Assembly (NCBI GenBank): GCA_012103325.1
Contig: WLWY01000007.1
Span: 62,001 to 126,000, forward strand
Source: Alphaproteobacteria bacterium
GTDB lineage: Bacteria; Pseudomonadota; Alphaproteobacteria; UBA8366; GCA-2717185
DNA length: 64,000 nucleotides
Direction: 5' to 3'
Shown here: positions 45,748 through 55,166 of the stretch, piece after piece
How the letters are laid out: the number at the start of each line of letters is the position of its first letter
Numbering within the stretch: the first letter of the stretch is position 1
Notes under the pieces: model-generated
Told to the model about the DNA's origin: nothing
Database searches by the model: none
Seen by the model: only the letters and a program-made list of their open reading frames with translations
Translations under genes and position numbers: made by a program

Positions 45748-46308
45748 ATGCGGTATTTGGCAATCTTCTTTATCCTAGCTATCACCGGCGGTGCGTTAGC
45801 AGAGACAATTACAGAAAGAAATGAGATATTTAGAACAGAGTGTATCAGCACTCACAGCGCGCGTTTGCTTTATGATTACCGCAAACAGAAATGGACTTCA
45901 CCTGACTCTTATCTACCAACCTATATCGTCGAAAAAATTCCAGCGACCATCGATGGAGAGCCAAATAAAAAGGCTGCTAGATGCGCTCACCAATATATAG
46001 AAGAGAAAAATGAATGGGACAGCGCCAACGCCAGCAGTAGCACACCATGGAAGTTTTTTCGTGCATGTTATAATGTAAGAATCAACGACTCCAGCTTTGA
46101 TAATACCGATACGGAGTTGTGTAACGAAAGATGGAAAAATTCTTCGTCTGGAGAGCATTTAAGTAAGGTAAGTTGCAGCAAACCCAATTTTGTATTTGAA
46201 CCTAATGGAAACTTCCAGCTTGCCAAAATGAATTGGACTGCACACGATACTACTGATCACTATAAGGAAATGAGGCTCAACGCCGGAAAATGCTCTTTAA
46301 TTGACTAA
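45748..46308 (+). CDS. Exported hypothetical protein, AT-rich gene
   Basis: A 186-residue protein with a signal peptide (MRYLAIFFILAITGGALA). The mature part is polar, with six Cys (ECISTHS, ARCAHQ, RACYN, ELCNER, VSCSKP, GKCSLID), an even number that suggests disulphides in the periplasm. The gene is AT-richer than the core genome and reads away from the recombinase with 109 bp between them. I do not recognise a family. Confidence 0.6.
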   Translation: MRYLAIFFILAITGGALAETITERNEIFRTECISTHSARLLYDYRKQKWTSPDSYLPTYIVEKIPATIDGEPNKKAARCAHQYIEEKNEWDSANASSSTPWKFFRACYNVRINDSSFDNTDTELCNERWKNSSSGEHLSKVSCSKPNFVFEPNGNFQLAKMNWTAHDTTDHYKEMRLNAGKCSLID

Positions 46309-46406
46309 TACCTACCTGGAGAGGGAATGGTATCTGTTCTTGTGTTCATCAGACCAATTTAATGCGGATGATCGAAACGGCGAAACTCAACGGCGTCGAT
46401 CCCTAT

Positions 46407-46835
46407 TTAGTCCTTCTTACAGAAATACAGCGCTATATAAGGCGGCATATTGTTGTGGGAAGTGCCTTTCCCTCGCGGGCCTGTATTTCCTGAAAGCGGA
46501 TGTGTATGGCTTCCAAAATTTAACGTGGTCTCTGTCGCAAAGAGCCCGAAACGTCGAGTGCCGTCATCGGTTGCCTCAGAAGGGCTGGACCGGTGCATAA
46601 ATTGCTCAGGGTTCTTGGCCTTGAGAGTCCCGCTATCGTGATTATGCCCAGGCATTTCTGCAACCGTTAGCTTGTGCTTCTCTATACCTTTGTTTTCTCG
46701 GTAGTGTCTGAATGTGAGTTCGTGTCCCTCCTCATCTTGAGTAGGCACAAACAAACCATCCCCCTTCCCGCGGTCGTAATAGGCACCCACGATGGTCCGG
46801 CTTACTCCTTCTTCGAACATTGACCACCCTTTAGG
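46407..46835 (-). pseudogene. Tail-collar-domain protein, 3' part (split by IS66)
   Basis: The C-terminal part of a phage tail-collar-type protein. Read on the complement, it continues the protein whose first half lies at 51686-51993: ...PKG-W-SMFEEGVSRTIVGA, then VPTQDEEGHEL, MPGHNHDSG and GSHTHPLSGN with a final MPPYIALYFCKKD. The His-rich GHNHDSG and SHTHPLSG loops and the terminal aromatic strand (MPPYIALYFC) are typical of collar domains at receptor-binding ends of tail fibres. The IS66 pair interrupts the reading frame between GCCPKG and W. This part alone has no start codon or ribosome site of its own, although an ATG at 46820 exists. Confidence 0.75.
46828..46835. repeat. 8-bp target-site duplication (left)
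   Basis: CCTTTAGG flanks the left end of the first IS66 copy. It recurs between the copies (49257-49264) and at the right flank (51686-51693). IS66 elements make 8-bp duplications. Confidence 0.85.
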
Positions 46836-46886
46836 GTGAGCGTCCGGTAAAGCAGCCCTGCCTATGATGACGTTGGACTGTTACGC

Positions 46887-48398
46887 TCAGGTTTGAGCGT
46901 AACGCCAGGGGAGCAGTTCGTCGATCCGATTGATTTTATGGTCGGCGATACAGGCTAGCGTGTCGGTTAGCCAGGCCTGCGGATCGACGCCATTGAGTTT
47001 TGCTGTCTCGATCAGCGTATAGGCGATGGCGGCTGATTTGCCGCCGGCCTCGGACCCCATGAAGAGATAATTCTTCCGCCCCAGGGCGATGGGCCGCATG
47101 GATCGCTCTGCGGTATTGTTGTCGAGTTCAAGAAAGCCGTGATCTAGATATGGTCGCAGCTTCTTCATGCGGGTCAGGGCGTAGCGAATAGCACCGGCTA
47201 AGGGTGATTTGCCGGATATCCGGGTCAATTGGGCATGCAGCCATGATTCCAGGTCGTCGAAGATTGGTTTTGATTGGCGCTGCCTGATCTTCACCCGTTG
47301 ATCCGGCGATTGGCCCCGAACCTCCTTCTCGACGCCATAGAGTGTGGCGATACGTTTTATGGCTTCCTCGGCAATCGCCGATCCCTGAGCTTTGTGGATA
47401 TCGACGAACTTGCGTCGGATATGGGCCATGCAGGCCACTTCCGTCACCTTGCCCGTGCGGTACAGGTCATTGAACCCCGCATAGCCATCGGCATGCATGA
47501 AGCCCGTGAAGTCCGCTAGATGTTCGCGCGGGCGAACGCCCTTCCTGTCGGACGAGAACTGATACCATGCGGCAGGATGCGCCTCTCCGGCCCAGGGTCG
47601 TTCATCGCGGACATAGGCCCAAAGCCGCGCGGTCCTGGTTTTACCGGAGCCTGGGGTCAGCATTTTTACCGGCGTATCATCGGCGAAGAGGGCCTGTCCC
47701 TTTAAAACATGGCGCGCGACGGCGTCCGCCAAAGGTTCCAACAGAGCCGTGGATTTGCCAACCCAATCGGCCAGGGTGGAGCGGTCCAGATCGATCCCCT
47801 CGCGCTGGAATATCTGACTTTGCCGGTACAAAGGCGAATGATCGGCGTACTTGTTGACCAGCACATGGGCCAGTAGGCCAGGACCGGGCCGCCCGTGCTC
47901 AATCGGCCGCGACGGCAGGGCTGCCTGATGGAACGTCTCACAGCAGGTGCAGGCCATGCGCGGGCGAACAATCCGGTTCACGACAAAACGTCCGGGGACA
48001 TATTCCAGTTCCTCGGTGACATCGTCGCCAAGCGTTTTGAGCGCACCGCCGCATTCCCCACAGGCATCGCCCGGCGACAGTGTTGTCTCGTTGCGTGGGA
48101 GATGACCGGGCAGCGGTTTACGTTTGGGCTTGTCTTTTGGCGCTGCAGATTGATCTGCATTTGCATCGTCTGACGCGGGCTCCTGCGCGGACGCCGCAAT
48201 CTCTTCGTCTTCCAGCGTCAACGCCAGTTGATCCAGAGCCTCCGAGCGCGACCCGAAGCGATGCTGGCGCATCCCGGCCAATTGGTGTTGGAGCTTCTCG
48301 ATCAACACCGCCTGTGACTTCACTTCCGACGCCAGCGATGCCACCAGACCTTTTAATGCGGCAGGTTCATTCGGGAGGTTCTCAGCGTCGTCGAGCAT
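46887..48398 (-). CDS. tnpC: IS66 transposase TnpC (copy 1)
   Basis: A 503-residue IS66-type transposase: an N-terminal coiled-coil ([20 protein letters not shown]), the IS66 zinc-finger region ([14 protein letters not shown] and CTCCETF), then the DDE catalytic core with [29 protein letters not shown] and the Glu in [13 protein letters not shown]. It carries out cut-and-paste or copy-out transposition with TnpA and TnpB. Residue 393 region reads RISGKSP, whereas copy 2 has RIPGKSP. Stop lies 50 bp from the left IS end. Confidence 0.93.
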   Translation of the reverse strand: MLDDAENLPNEPAALKGLVASLASEVKSQAVLIEKLQHQLAGMRQHRFGSRSEALDQLALTLEDEEIAASAQEPASDDANADQSAAPKDKPKRKPLPGHLPRNETTLSPGDACGECGGALKTLGDDVTEELEYVPGRFVVNRIVRPRMACTCCETFHQAALPSRPIEHGRPGPGLLAHVLVNKYADHSPLYRQSQIFQREGIDLDRSTLADWVGKSTALLEPLADAVARHVLKGQALFADDTPVKMLTPGSGKTRTARLWAYVRDERPWAGEAHPAAWYQFSSDRKGVRPREHLADFTGFMHADGYAGFNDLYRTGKVTEVACMAHIRRKFVDIHKAQGSAIAEEAIKRIATLYGVEKEVRGQSPDQRVKIRQRQSKPIFDDLESWLHAQLTRISGKSPLAGAIRYALTRMKKLRPYLDHGFLELDNNTAERSMRPIALGRKNYLFMGSEAGGKSAAIAYTLIETAKLNGVDPQAWLTDTLACIADHKINRIDELLPWRYAQT

Positions 48399-48470
48399 GC
48401 CGGCAATCTATCAGCCGCCACCCCGCATGGGAATCCCCGGAAATTGACCACCCTTTGCTGTGAAACGACT

Positions 48471-48830
48471 TTACCCAGCCGTCAGGGGACGCCACGTTCG
48501 TTGTGGTATGCGCCAATCAATCCCTTCCAGCAGCATCGCCAATTGAGCCGGGGTCAGCGCAACCTTGCCCGCTTTCGCAGACGGCCAGACAAACCGTCCC
48601 TTCTCCAGACGCTTCGAGAACAGACATGCCCCTTGCCCGTCCCACCAGATCACCTTGATCAGATCGCCACGGCGACCCCGGAAGACGAACAGATGACCGC
48701 AATACGGCGCCGCCTTTAGAACCTTCTCTGTTTGCGCTGACAGCCCATTGAACCCCTTACGCATGTCCGTCACGCCGGCCGCAAGCCAAACCTTCGTGTT
48801 CGTGGGAACCGGGATCATCCCGACAAGCAC
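48471..48830 (-). CDS. tnpB: IS66 accessory protein TnpB (copy 1)
   Basis: A 119-residue IS66 Orf2-like protein: [44 protein letters not shown] and [15 protein letters not shown] are diagnostic. It is required together with TnpA and TnpC for transposition. Its start overlaps the end of tnpA by 16 bp, indicating translational coupling. Confidence 0.92.
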   Translation of the reverse strand: MLVGMIPVPTNTKVWLAAGVTDMRKGFNGLSAQTEKVLKAAPYCGHLFVFRGRRGDLIKVIWWDGQGACLFSKRLEKGRFVWPSAKAGKVALTPAQLAMLLEGIDWRIPQRTWRPLTAG

Positions 48831-49192
48831 CGGAGCAGACGTACGAGCGCTTCGGGATCGTAAGGGCCGCTAATGCTCAAGCGATGACCTCCGGCAAGCG
48901 TGACCTCGATCTTGCCTTCGTCACCAACAGGGCGCTCGGCTTCGTGCTCGACGTGACGCGCAATCTCAACCGGCAGGAAACAGGCGGCGTCATCGACCGT
49001 GTCACTTCCCGCAAACCGGGGATCTTTCAGCCAGTTGAAAACCTGATTGGCGTTCACATTGTAGCGCCGTGCAACCTGTGAAACCGAAACGCCCGCAAAC
49101 CGCGTCTGTGCGCAAATCATCCGCTTCTCGTCTGCACTCCAGCGCCGACGCTTGCCCCGCTTCGCCACATCCTGATCCCCGTTAGTGTCCAC
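48815..49192 (-). CDS. tnpA: IS66 accessory protein TnpA (copy 1)
   Basis: A 125-residue IS66 Orf1-like protein with a helix-turn-helix: [20 protein letters not shown], then [21 protein letters not shown]. It recognises the IS ends or otherwise aids TnpC. First gene of the tnpABC run, about 65 bp inside the right end. Confidence 0.9.
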   Translation of the reverse strand: MDTNGDQDVAKRGKRRRWSADEKRMICAQTRFAGVSVSQVARRYNVNANQVFNWLKDPRFAGSDTVDDAACFLPVEIARHVEHEAERPVGDEGKIEVTLAGGHRLSISGPYDPEALVRLLRCLSG

Positions 49193-49256
49193 CTAAACAA
49201 GTGGACACTAAACCTCACTTCTTCTGCACGGCAGAGCGGTCAGGCCGGACGCTTAC

Positions 49257-49264
49257 CCTTTAGG
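49257..49264. repeat. Single 8-bp target copy between the two IS66 copies
   Basis: CCTTTAGG is the only sequence between the right end of copy 1 and the left end of copy 2. It is identical to the outer duplications at 46828-46835 and 51686-51693. Confidence 0.85.
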
Positions 49265-49315
49265 GTGAGCGTCCGGTAAAGCAGCCCTGCCTATGATGAC
49301 GTTGGACTGTTACGC

Positions 49316-50827
49316 TCAGGTTTGAGCGTAACGCCAGGGGAGCAGTTCGTCGATCCGATTGATTTTATGGTCGGCGATACAGGCTAGCGTGTCGGTTAGC
49401 CAGGCCTGCGGATCGACGCCATTGAGTTTTGCTGTCTCGATCAGCGTATAGGCGATGGCGGCTGATTTGCCGCCGGCCTCGGACCCCATGAAGAGATAAT
49501 TCTTCCGCCCCAGGGCGATGGGCCGCATGGATCGCTCTGCGGTATTGTTGTCGAGTTCAAGAAAGCCGTGATCTAGATATGGTCGCAGCTTCTTCATGCG
49601 GGTCAGGGCGTAGCGAATAGCACCGGCTAAGGGTGATTTGCCGGGTATCCGGGTCAATTGGGCATGCAGCCATGATTCCAGGTCGTCGAAGATTGGTTTT
49701 GATTGGCGCTGCCTGATCTTCACCCGTTGATCCGGCGATTGGCCCCGAACCTCCTTCTCGACGCCATAGAGTGTGGCGATACGTTTTATGGCTTCCTCGG
49801 CAATCGCCGATCCCTGAGCTTTGTGGATATCGACGAACTTGCGTCGGATATGGGCCATGCAGGCCACTTCCGTCACCTTGCCCGTGCGGTACAGGTCATT
49901 GAACCCCGCATAGCCATCGGCATGCATGAAGCCCGTGAAGTCCGCTAGATGTTCGCGCGGGCGAACGCCCTTCCTGTCGGACGAGAACTGATACCATGCG
50001 GCAGGATGCGCCTCTCCGGCCCAGGGTCGTTCATCGCGGACATAGGCCCAAAGCCGCGCGGTCCTGGTTTTACCGGAGCCTGGGGTCAGCATTTTTACCG
50101 GCGTATCATCGGCGAAGAGGGCCTGTCCCTTTAAAACATGGCGCGCGACGGCGTCCGCCAAAGGTTCCAACAGAGCCGTGGATTTGCCAACCCAATCGGC
50201 CAGGGTGGAGCGGTCCAGATCGATCCCCTCGCGCTGGAATATCTGACTTTGCCGGTACAAAGGCGAATGATCGGCGTACTTGTTGACCAGCACATGGGCC
50301 AGTAGGCCAGGACCGGGCCGCCCGTGCTCAATCGGCCGCGACGGCAGGGCTGCCTGATGGAACGTCTCACAGCAGGTGCAGGCCATGCGCGGGCGAACAA
50401 TCCGGTTCACGACAAAACGTCCGGGGACATATTCCAGTTCCTCGGTGACATCGTCGCCAAGCGTTTTGAGCGCACCGCCGCATTCCCCACAGGCATCGCC
50501 CGGCGACAGTGTTGTCTCGTTGCGTGGGAGATGACCGGGCAGCGGTTTACGTTTGGGCTTGTCTTTTGGCGCTGCAGATTGATCTGCATTTGCATCGTCT
50601 GACGCGGGCTCCTGCGCGGACGCCGCAATCTCTTCGTCTTCCAGCGTCAACGCCAGTTGATCCAGAGCCTCCGAGCGCGACCCGAAGCGATGCTGGCGCA
50701 TCCCGGCCAATTGGTGTTGGAGCTTCTCGATCAACACCGCCTGTGACTTCACTTCCGACGCCAGCGATGCCACCAGACCTTTTAATGCGGCAGGTTCATT
50801 CGGGAGGTTCTCAGCGTCGTCGAGCAT
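49316..50827 (-). CDS. tnpC: IS66 transposase TnpC (copy 2)
   Basis: 503 residues, same as copy 1 except Pro for Ser in the RIPGKSP segment. Motifs and catalytic residues are unchanged, so both copies look capable of transposition. Confidence 0.93.
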   Translation of the reverse strand: MLDDAENLPNEPAALKGLVASLASEVKSQAVLIEKLQHQLAGMRQHRFGSRSEALDQLALTLEDEEIAASAQEPASDDANADQSAAPKDKPKRKPLPGHLPRNETTLSPGDACGECGGALKTLGDDVTEELEYVPGRFVVNRIVRPRMACTCCETFHQAALPSRPIEHGRPGPGLLAHVLVNKYADHSPLYRQSQIFQREGIDLDRSTLADWVGKSTALLEPLADAVARHVLKGQALFADDTPVKMLTPGSGKTRTARLWAYVRDERPWAGEAHPAAWYQFSSDRKGVRPREHLADFTGFMHADGYAGFNDLYRTGKVTEVACMAHIRRKFVDIHKAQGSAIAEEAIKRIATLYGVEKEVRGQSPDQRVKIRQRQSKPIFDDLESWLHAQLTRIPGKSPLAGAIRYALTRMKKLRPYLDHGFLELDNNTAERSMRPIALGRKNYLFMGSEAGGKSAAIAYTLIETAKLNGVDPQAWLTDTLACIADHKINRIDELLPWRYAQT

Positions 50828-50899
50828 GCCGGCAATCTATCAGCCGCCACCCCGCATGGGAATCCCCGGAAATTGACAACCCTTTGCTGTGAAACGACT

Positions 50900-51259
50900 T
50901 TACCCAGCCGTCAGGGGACGCCACGTTCGTTGTGGTATGCGCCAATCAATCCCTTCCAGCAGCATCGCCAATTGAGCCGGGGTCAGCGCAACCTTGCCCG
51001 CTTTCGCAGACGGCCAGACAAACCGTCCCTTCTCCAGACGCTTCGAGAACAGACATGCCCCTTGCCCGTCCCACCAGATCACCTTGATCAGATCGCCACG
51101 GCGACCCCGGAAGACGAACAGATGACCGCAATACGGCGCCGCCTTTAGAACCTTCTCTGTTTGCGCTGACAGCCCATTGAACCCCTTACGCATGTCCGTC
51201 ACGCCGGCCGCAAGCCAAACCTTCGTGTTCGTGGGAACCGGGATCATCCCGACAAGCAC
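50900..51259 (-). CDS. tnpB: IS66 accessory protein TnpB (copy 2)
   Basis: 119 residues, identical in translation to the copy-1 protein. Overlaps tnpA by 16 bp. Confidence 0.92.
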   Translation of the reverse strand: MLVGMIPVPTNTKVWLAAGVTDMRKGFNGLSAQTEKVLKAAPYCGHLFVFRGRRGDLIKVIWWDGQGACLFSKRLEKGRFVWPSAKAGKVALTPAQLAMLLEGIDWRIPQRTWRPLTAG

Positions 51260-51621
51260 CGGAGCAGACGTACGAGCGCTTCGGGATCGTAAGGGCCGCT
51301 AATGCTCAAGCGATGACCTCCGGCAAGCGTGACCTCGATCTTGCCTTCGTCACCAACAGGGCGCTCGGCTTCGTGCTCGACGTGACGCGCAATCTCAACC
51401 GGCAGGAAACAGGCGGCGTCATCGACCGTGTCACTTCCCGCAAACCGGGGATCTTTCAGCCAGTTGAAAACCTGATTGGCGTTCACATTGTAGCGCCGTG
51501 CAACCTGTGAAACCGAAACGCCCGCAAACCGCGTCTGTGCGCAAATCATCCGCTTCTCGTCTGCACTCCAGCGCCGACGCTTGCCCCGCTTCGCCACATC
51601 CTGATCCCCGTTAGTGTCCAC
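51244..51621 (-). CDS. tnpA: IS66 accessory protein TnpA (copy 2)
   Basis: 125 residues, identical in translation to the copy-1 protein, with the same N-terminal helix-turn-helix. Confidence 0.9.
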   Translation of the reverse strand: MDTNGDQDVAKRGKRRRWSADEKRMICAQTRFAGVSVSQVARRYNVNANQVFNWLKDPRFAGSDTVDDAACFLPVEIARHVEHEAERPVGDEGKIEVTLAGGHRLSISGPYDPEALVRLLRCLSG

Positions 51622-51685
51622 CTAAACAAGTGGACACTAAACCTCACTTCTTCTGCACGGCAGAGCGGTCAGGCCGGACGCTTAC

Positions 51686-51693
51686 CCTTTAGG
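51686..51693. repeat. 8-bp target-site duplication (right)
   Basis: CCTTTAGG flanks the right end of copy 2 and matches 46828-46835. Removing both copies and one repeat restores the collar-domain reading frame through PKGWSMFEEG. Confidence 0.85.
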
Positions 51694-51993
51694 GCACCTG
51701 TTTGGAAGATCGAAAGCAACAACCGACCCAGCCGGAATAGCGACTGGAACGGGCTGCTTTATATCGATCTGCTTGGCCAATTCCGCGCGAAGCGCTTTTG
51801 CCTCGGCCACGGCATCGTTGGCATGCCGCTGCGCGGTTTTCACCGCGCTCTCCTGATCCTTAATGCAATTGATTATTCTCGATACCGAAGAGTCCTTCGT
51901 TAGGCTTGACGCGCAATTCTGTGCATGCGCCTGACCGTGACTCACGACTACTGCTGCAACTATGACAACTAATCGCCACGCTTTTCCATACAT
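51686..51993 (-). pseudogene. Exported tail-collar-domain protein, 5' part (split by IS66)
   Basis: About 102 residues: a signal peptide (RLVVIVAAVVVSHGQAHA), then a predicted coiled-coil (SVSRIINCIKDQESAVKTAQ...AKALRAELAKQ) and IPAGSVVAFDLPNRCPKG, the strand where collar domains begin. Immediately after PKG the IS66 insertion creates a TAA stop at the element border. Joined to the 46407-46835 part the intact protein would be about 240 residues with W following PKG. It overlaps the small membrane protein gene upstream by 25 bp, so the two were probably one operon. A signal peptide is unusual for a phage tail protein. Confidence 0.78.
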
Positions 51994-52244
51994 CCCTTAT
52001 ATTCCTCCCAATTCATGATCTCTTGCGAGCACACATCGACCTTTTGATAGATCGCTGTCGCACTCAGACCAACGCAGACAACAACCAGAACGCCAAACAC
52101 ACTAAGCCGCACGGCCGGGCCATCTCTTCGGAAAAACACCAACGCCACGAAAGCAAGAATCAGCACAACAAGCGCTATAATGCCCAAAGCACTAGAGGCA
52201 GCCGCCGTAATGACCTCTGCATTTAAAAAATCACTCACCTTCAT
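51969..52244 (-). CDS. Small two-helix membrane protein
   Basis: About 91 residues with two hydrophobic helices (roughly ITAAASSALGIIALVVLILAF and LSVFGVLVVVCVGLSATAIY) joined by a short Arg/Asp loop (FFRRDGPAVR), and a C-terminal tail with two Cys (DVCSQEIMNWEEYKGCMEKR). ATG at 52244 follows GGGGGCGGG; a GTG one codon upstream is also possible. It overlaps the secreted collar-domain gene by 25 bp, so translation of the two was probably coupled before the IS insertion. Holin-like topology is superficially similar, but no other lysis or phage gene is present and I do not assign that role. Confidence 0.65.
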   Translation of the reverse strand: MKVSDFLNAEVITAAASSALGIIALVVLILAFVALVFFRRDGPAVRLSVFGVLVVVCVGLSATAIYQKVDVCSQEIMNWEEYKGCMEKRGD

Positions 52245-52247
52245 CAC

Positions 52248-52896
52248 CCGCCCCCATTAACGAGCACAAACGCTACCACTCCCTCCCTGATTGTGCTATT
52301 CTATTAGCGATGCATAAAGGACGTTATGCATTGTTAAAAAAGCAGAAAGTGCGTTTCCCCGAACTATTTTTGGAGCCGTGGAAACGAGTAGGCCGTCATT
52401 AATCCCGTTCGATCGCTAACTGTGTTCTTCGCAAATTTGTTTCTGGACGGTAGACCTACCCCGCCGCCACTGCCGTCAAATTCATAGCATATGGAAGCCC
52501 GGTTTCGAGCGTTTGTGGGCGGCCGTGATGGTGCGGGCGGAGCGTCGAGGAGGACTCGCGTGTCGTTCCCTCGATCCGAGCCGCGATCTATTGCCACCCA
52601 GCCTATAAATAGGCGCTCTAACGCGTTCATATTTCTGAACATGGGCAAGCGCATGACCCCTGCGTGCCGGCGGCTTGTTTCTCGCAATAGGTGAATTCGG
52701 GGGATGCTAAATCGCCATCACAAAATTCGAATTCTCGCTTAACTGGTTGCGTCAAAAGGGGAAAATCCGCATGTCTCCGATGCCCAGATTAAGGGGCCGG
52801 TAAGGTTCAACCGTTATAATTGTATGGCGATTGGAGCCGCATGTGGCACCCCCAGTCGCGCGGCATCGCCCTGCGAAACGCGGGGAGGGGGAAAGC
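52248..52896. other. Gene-poor region at the right end of the island
   Basis: About 650 bp. An ATG-initiated 30-codon ORF at 52310-52402 (MHKGRYALLKKQKV...) has no ribosome site. A minus-strand ORF at 52364-52687 has no recognisable domain and odd composition. Both are left unassigned. Composition returns to GC-rich near 52820, which may mark the island edge. No tRNA or clear attachment repeat was found. Confidence 0.45.
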
Positions 52897-54486
52897 GTGG
52901 CTCAATTGGCACAGCGCGATAATGGGGCGGGTTCGGCGGGCGGTCGGCTCGTTGAACGGTTGGCGGCGCGGCCTATTCTCACCCTTGGCATTTTTGCCAT
53001 TGTTGGGATGGCGCTGATCGGCGGTCAGATGTACCGCGTGGTGTCGACCGTGAGCCAGGATACGGCGCTCGAAGCGGCGATGTCTTACTCCGCGGCGATC
53101 AGCGACATCCGCGAATATTATTCCTCCACCGTGGTGCCGCGGGCCAAAGCCGGCGGCGCGGAGGCTTCGCACGACTATCGCGATATCGAGGGCGCTATTC
53201 CTTTGCCCGCGACCCTGACGATCGAACTCGGCGAGAAGACGAGCGGGCGGGTTGACGGCGGAACCTTTCGTCTGTTCAGCCGCTATCCCTTTCCCTGGCG
53301 GACGAATGGCGGCCCCCGGGACGATTTCGAGCGAGACATGCTCAGAATATTATCCGACGGGACGACTGAATCGTATTCCCGGGTGGAAGAAAGCGGCGAT
53401 CAGCGCTTCCTGCGATACGCCATTCCCGTTCGAATGAAGCAAAGCTGTGTGACCTGCCACAGTACGTATCTGCAAAGTCCGCGCACGGATTGGCGCGTCG
53501 GCGATGTGCGGGGCGTTCAGAGCGTGCGCCTGCCGATGCCCGGTATCTCCTTTCCGGGGAGTTTCTCGCAGTCCGGCATGTTCATATTCATGTTTGTGGG
53601 GCTGCTCGGCGGATTGTTGCTGTTCGCCCTGCTGCTGCGGCACCTTCAGCGGGCGCTCGAAGCCGAGCGCCGACTGGTTCAATCCGCCGAAAATCGCAAT
53701 CGCGAACTCAATGATGCGAAGACCGTGGCGGAAACGGCGAACCGCAGCAAGTCCGAATTTTTGGCGAATACCAGTCATGAGCTGCGCACGCCCTTGAACG
53801 CCATTATTGGGTTCTCGGACTTGATGCGGCTGCAAACCGTCGACACGACTGAAAATGAAAAACACGGCGGATATTTGAACGATATAAATCAAGCCGGAAG
53901 GCATCTGCTTCAGATTATCAACGACATCCTCGATTTGTCGAAAATCGAGGCTGGTAAAATTGAAATTTACGAAGAACTTGTGGATGTCGCGGGGGTCGTC
54001 AAATCCTGCACGCTGTTGGTCAAGGAGCGCGCGGAAGCCAAAGGCCTGAGCCTCGAACTGGTTTCGGAGGGCGATAGTCCCCCGCTGTTGGCAGATGAGC
54101 GCGTGCTCAAGCAGATCCTCATCAATCTGCTTTCGAACGCCATTAAGTTTACCGCCGGAGGCGGGTCGATTGCGTTGCGATACGGGTGCGACGCCGAGAA
54201 CGGCTATGTCTTTCAGGTCTCCGATAACGGCATCGGCATCGCGCCCGCCGACATCGACGCTGTCTTGTTGCCGTTTCGTCAGGTCGATAGCGACCTAAGC
54301 CGCAAATATGAAGGCACCGGACTGGGGCTGCCGCTGAGCAAATCGTTCGCCGAAGTTCACGGCGGTTCGCTGGAAATACAGAGCGAAATCGGCGTCGGCA
54401 CGACGGTCACCGTGCGCTTCCCGGCGGAACGGACCGGCGCCGCGGCAATGTCGCGGCGGGAAGACTCCATGGCCGCAGCGGTTTGA
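52897..54486 (+). CDS. Membrane histidine kinase with haem-type CxxCH periplasmic domain (DUF3365/Tll0287-like)
   Basis: A 529-residue kinase: transmembrane helix 1 (about 26-44), a periplasmic region of about 180 residues, transmembrane helix 2 (about 227-248), a linker coiled-coil, HisKA with His294 ([14 protein letters not shown]), and HATPase_c with [14 protein letters not shown] and GTGLGLPL. The periplasmic part ends in [10 protein letters not shown] (CxxCH at 184-188), a c-type haem attachment motif, and matches the Tll0287-like/DUF3365 sensor fold. Redox, haem-ligand (NO, CO, O2) or metal sensing is the natural guess. The GTG at 52897 is selected by GGAGGGGGAAAGC; earlier in-frame codons lack support. 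No response regulator adjoins. Confidence 0.88.
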   Translation: MAQLAQRDNGAGSAGGRLVERLAARPILTLGIFAIVGMALIGGQMYRVVSTVSQDTALEAAMSYSAAISDIREYYSSTVVPRAKAGGAEASHDYRDIEGAIPLPATLTIELGEKTSGRVDGGTFRLFSRYPFPWRTNGGPRDDFERDMLRILSDGTTESYSRVEESGDQRFLRYAIPVRMKQSCVTCHSTYLQSPRTDWRVGDVRGVQSVRLPMPGISFPGSFSQSGMFIFMFVGLLGGLLLFALLLRHLQRALEAERRLVQSAENRNRELNDAKTVAETANRSKSEFLANTSHELRTPLNAIIGFSDLMRLQTVDTTENEKHGGYLNDINQAGRHLLQIINDILDLSKIEAGKIEIYEELVDVAGVVKSCTLLVKERAEAKGLSLELVSEGDSPPLLADERVLKQILINLLSNAIKFTAGGGSIALRYGCDAENGYVFQVSDNGIGIAPADIDAVLLPFRQVDSDLSRKYEGTGLGLPLSKSFAEVHGGSLEIQSEIGVGTTVTVRFPAERTGAAAMSRREDSMAAAV

Positions 54487-54718
54487 TTTCATCGGCGGCG
54501 GTAGGCCGCGGGCGGCGATGACGGTAGTTGCCGGGCGGTGTCACAGTTTCGACCTGTGGCACCATGTCTGATCTCGCAGTCGTGGCTGTGTTTCAACGAC
54601 AGGGTGGTCTCACAAATTGTCCGAGATCGCTACCGGTTCCGTCACGCGGTTATGCATTGGTTAACGATTTTCCTGGAACTTCAACCGGGATGGTTAACGG
54701 GAACGAGGAGACCCGATC

Positions 54719-54934
54719 ATGCAAAGACACATCGCGGTTCACGAGGGACAGCGCTATACGCAGGAATTTAAAACCGTGTCGCAAAAAAAGTTATGGGAAG
54801 TCGCATCGCTCTGCGGTGCGGTAACGCAAGTCCAGCATGTGCGTTTGATCAATCTCGGCAGTCCGAAAGAAGTCAAAACCTTGTCATGTCTCGCTCTAAA
54901 CGGCGAACATGGCTATAGCCTAATCAGCTCCTAG
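54719..54934 (+). CDS. Small hypothetical protein ending at a repeat border
   Basis: A 71-residue ORF with GAGGAG ten bases upstream of ATG. The sequence (MQRHIAVHEGQRYTQEFKTVS, later RLINLGSPKEVKTLSCLALN) shows no recognised domain or signal peptide. The stop TAG is the CTAG end of the 133-bp element at 54931-55063, as for the SCO1 gene. It may be an intact short gene or one truncated by the element. Confidence 0.5.
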   Translation: MQRHIAVHEGQRYTQEFKTVSQKKLWEVASLCGAVTQVQHVRLINLGSPKEVKTLSCLALNGEHGYSLISS

Positions 54935-55063
54935 TGTGATGATTCTGAAGGCCGTCGCATTACATGCGACGGAATTTAGGATCTGAATCACACTAGATTC
55001 GAATAGTTGGTGTGCTGATTCACGCGAAATTCAATCCTTTGAATTTCACGATCAGGACACTAG
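54931..55063. repeat. 133-bp CTAG-bounded palindromic element, full copy (B)
   Basis: The same length and orientation as the copy at 15495-15627, with CTAG at 54931-54934, 54993-54996 and 55060-55063. The B2 half is nearly identical; the B1 loop differs, while the pairing of GTCGCAT with ATGCGAC is kept. Its left CTAG supplies the stop of the 54719 ORF. Confidence 0.82.
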
Positions 55064-55085
55064 CCGCCGTATAATTTCGCTTATC

Positions 55086-55122
55086 CCATCCCCGCCGTGC
55101 CATCGAGGATGGCGGCGGGGAT
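55086..55122. terminator. GC-rich hairpin between convergent genes
   Basis: CATCCCCGCC...GCCATC pairs with GATGGC...GGCGGGGATG across a GAG loop with a two-base bulge. The strong stem lies 45 bp beyond the GNAT stop and could terminate transcription from both sides. Confidence 0.55.
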
Positions 55123-55166
55123 GTCCCCGGTTTCGACCGAGCCGCTACGATGTCATGGCACGGATG

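Larger units (their letters stand above)
46836..49256 (-). mobile_element. IS66-family insertion sequence, copy 1
   Basis: 2421 bp bounded by GTGAGCGTCCGG at the left and, on the complement, GTAAGCGTCCGG at the right: 12-bp inverted repeats with one mismatch, the GTAAGCG-type ends of IS66 elements. It contains tnpA, tnpB and tnpC in the usual order on the minus strand. Copy 2 begins after one CCTTTAGG (49257-49264). Between copies two base differences are evident: A47216/G49645 (Ser/Pro in TnpC) and C48449/A50878 (between tnpC and tnpB). Confidence 0.93.
49265..51685 (-). mobile_element. IS66-family insertion sequence, copy 2
   Basis: 2421 bp, same length, orientation and ends as copy 1, and in direct tandem with it at a 2429-bp period. 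Two differences from copy 1 are visible, listed with that copy. Right-flank target copy is at 51686-51693. Confidence 0.93.

Noticed and set aside
46407..52247. Prophage
   Set aside because: Only one collar-domain gene, with a signal peptide, and a two-helix membrane protein; no capsid, terminase, portal or lysis genes are present.
52364..52687. 107-codon minus-strand ORF in the gene-poor region
   Set aside because: No ribosome site, no recognisable domain and patchy composition.
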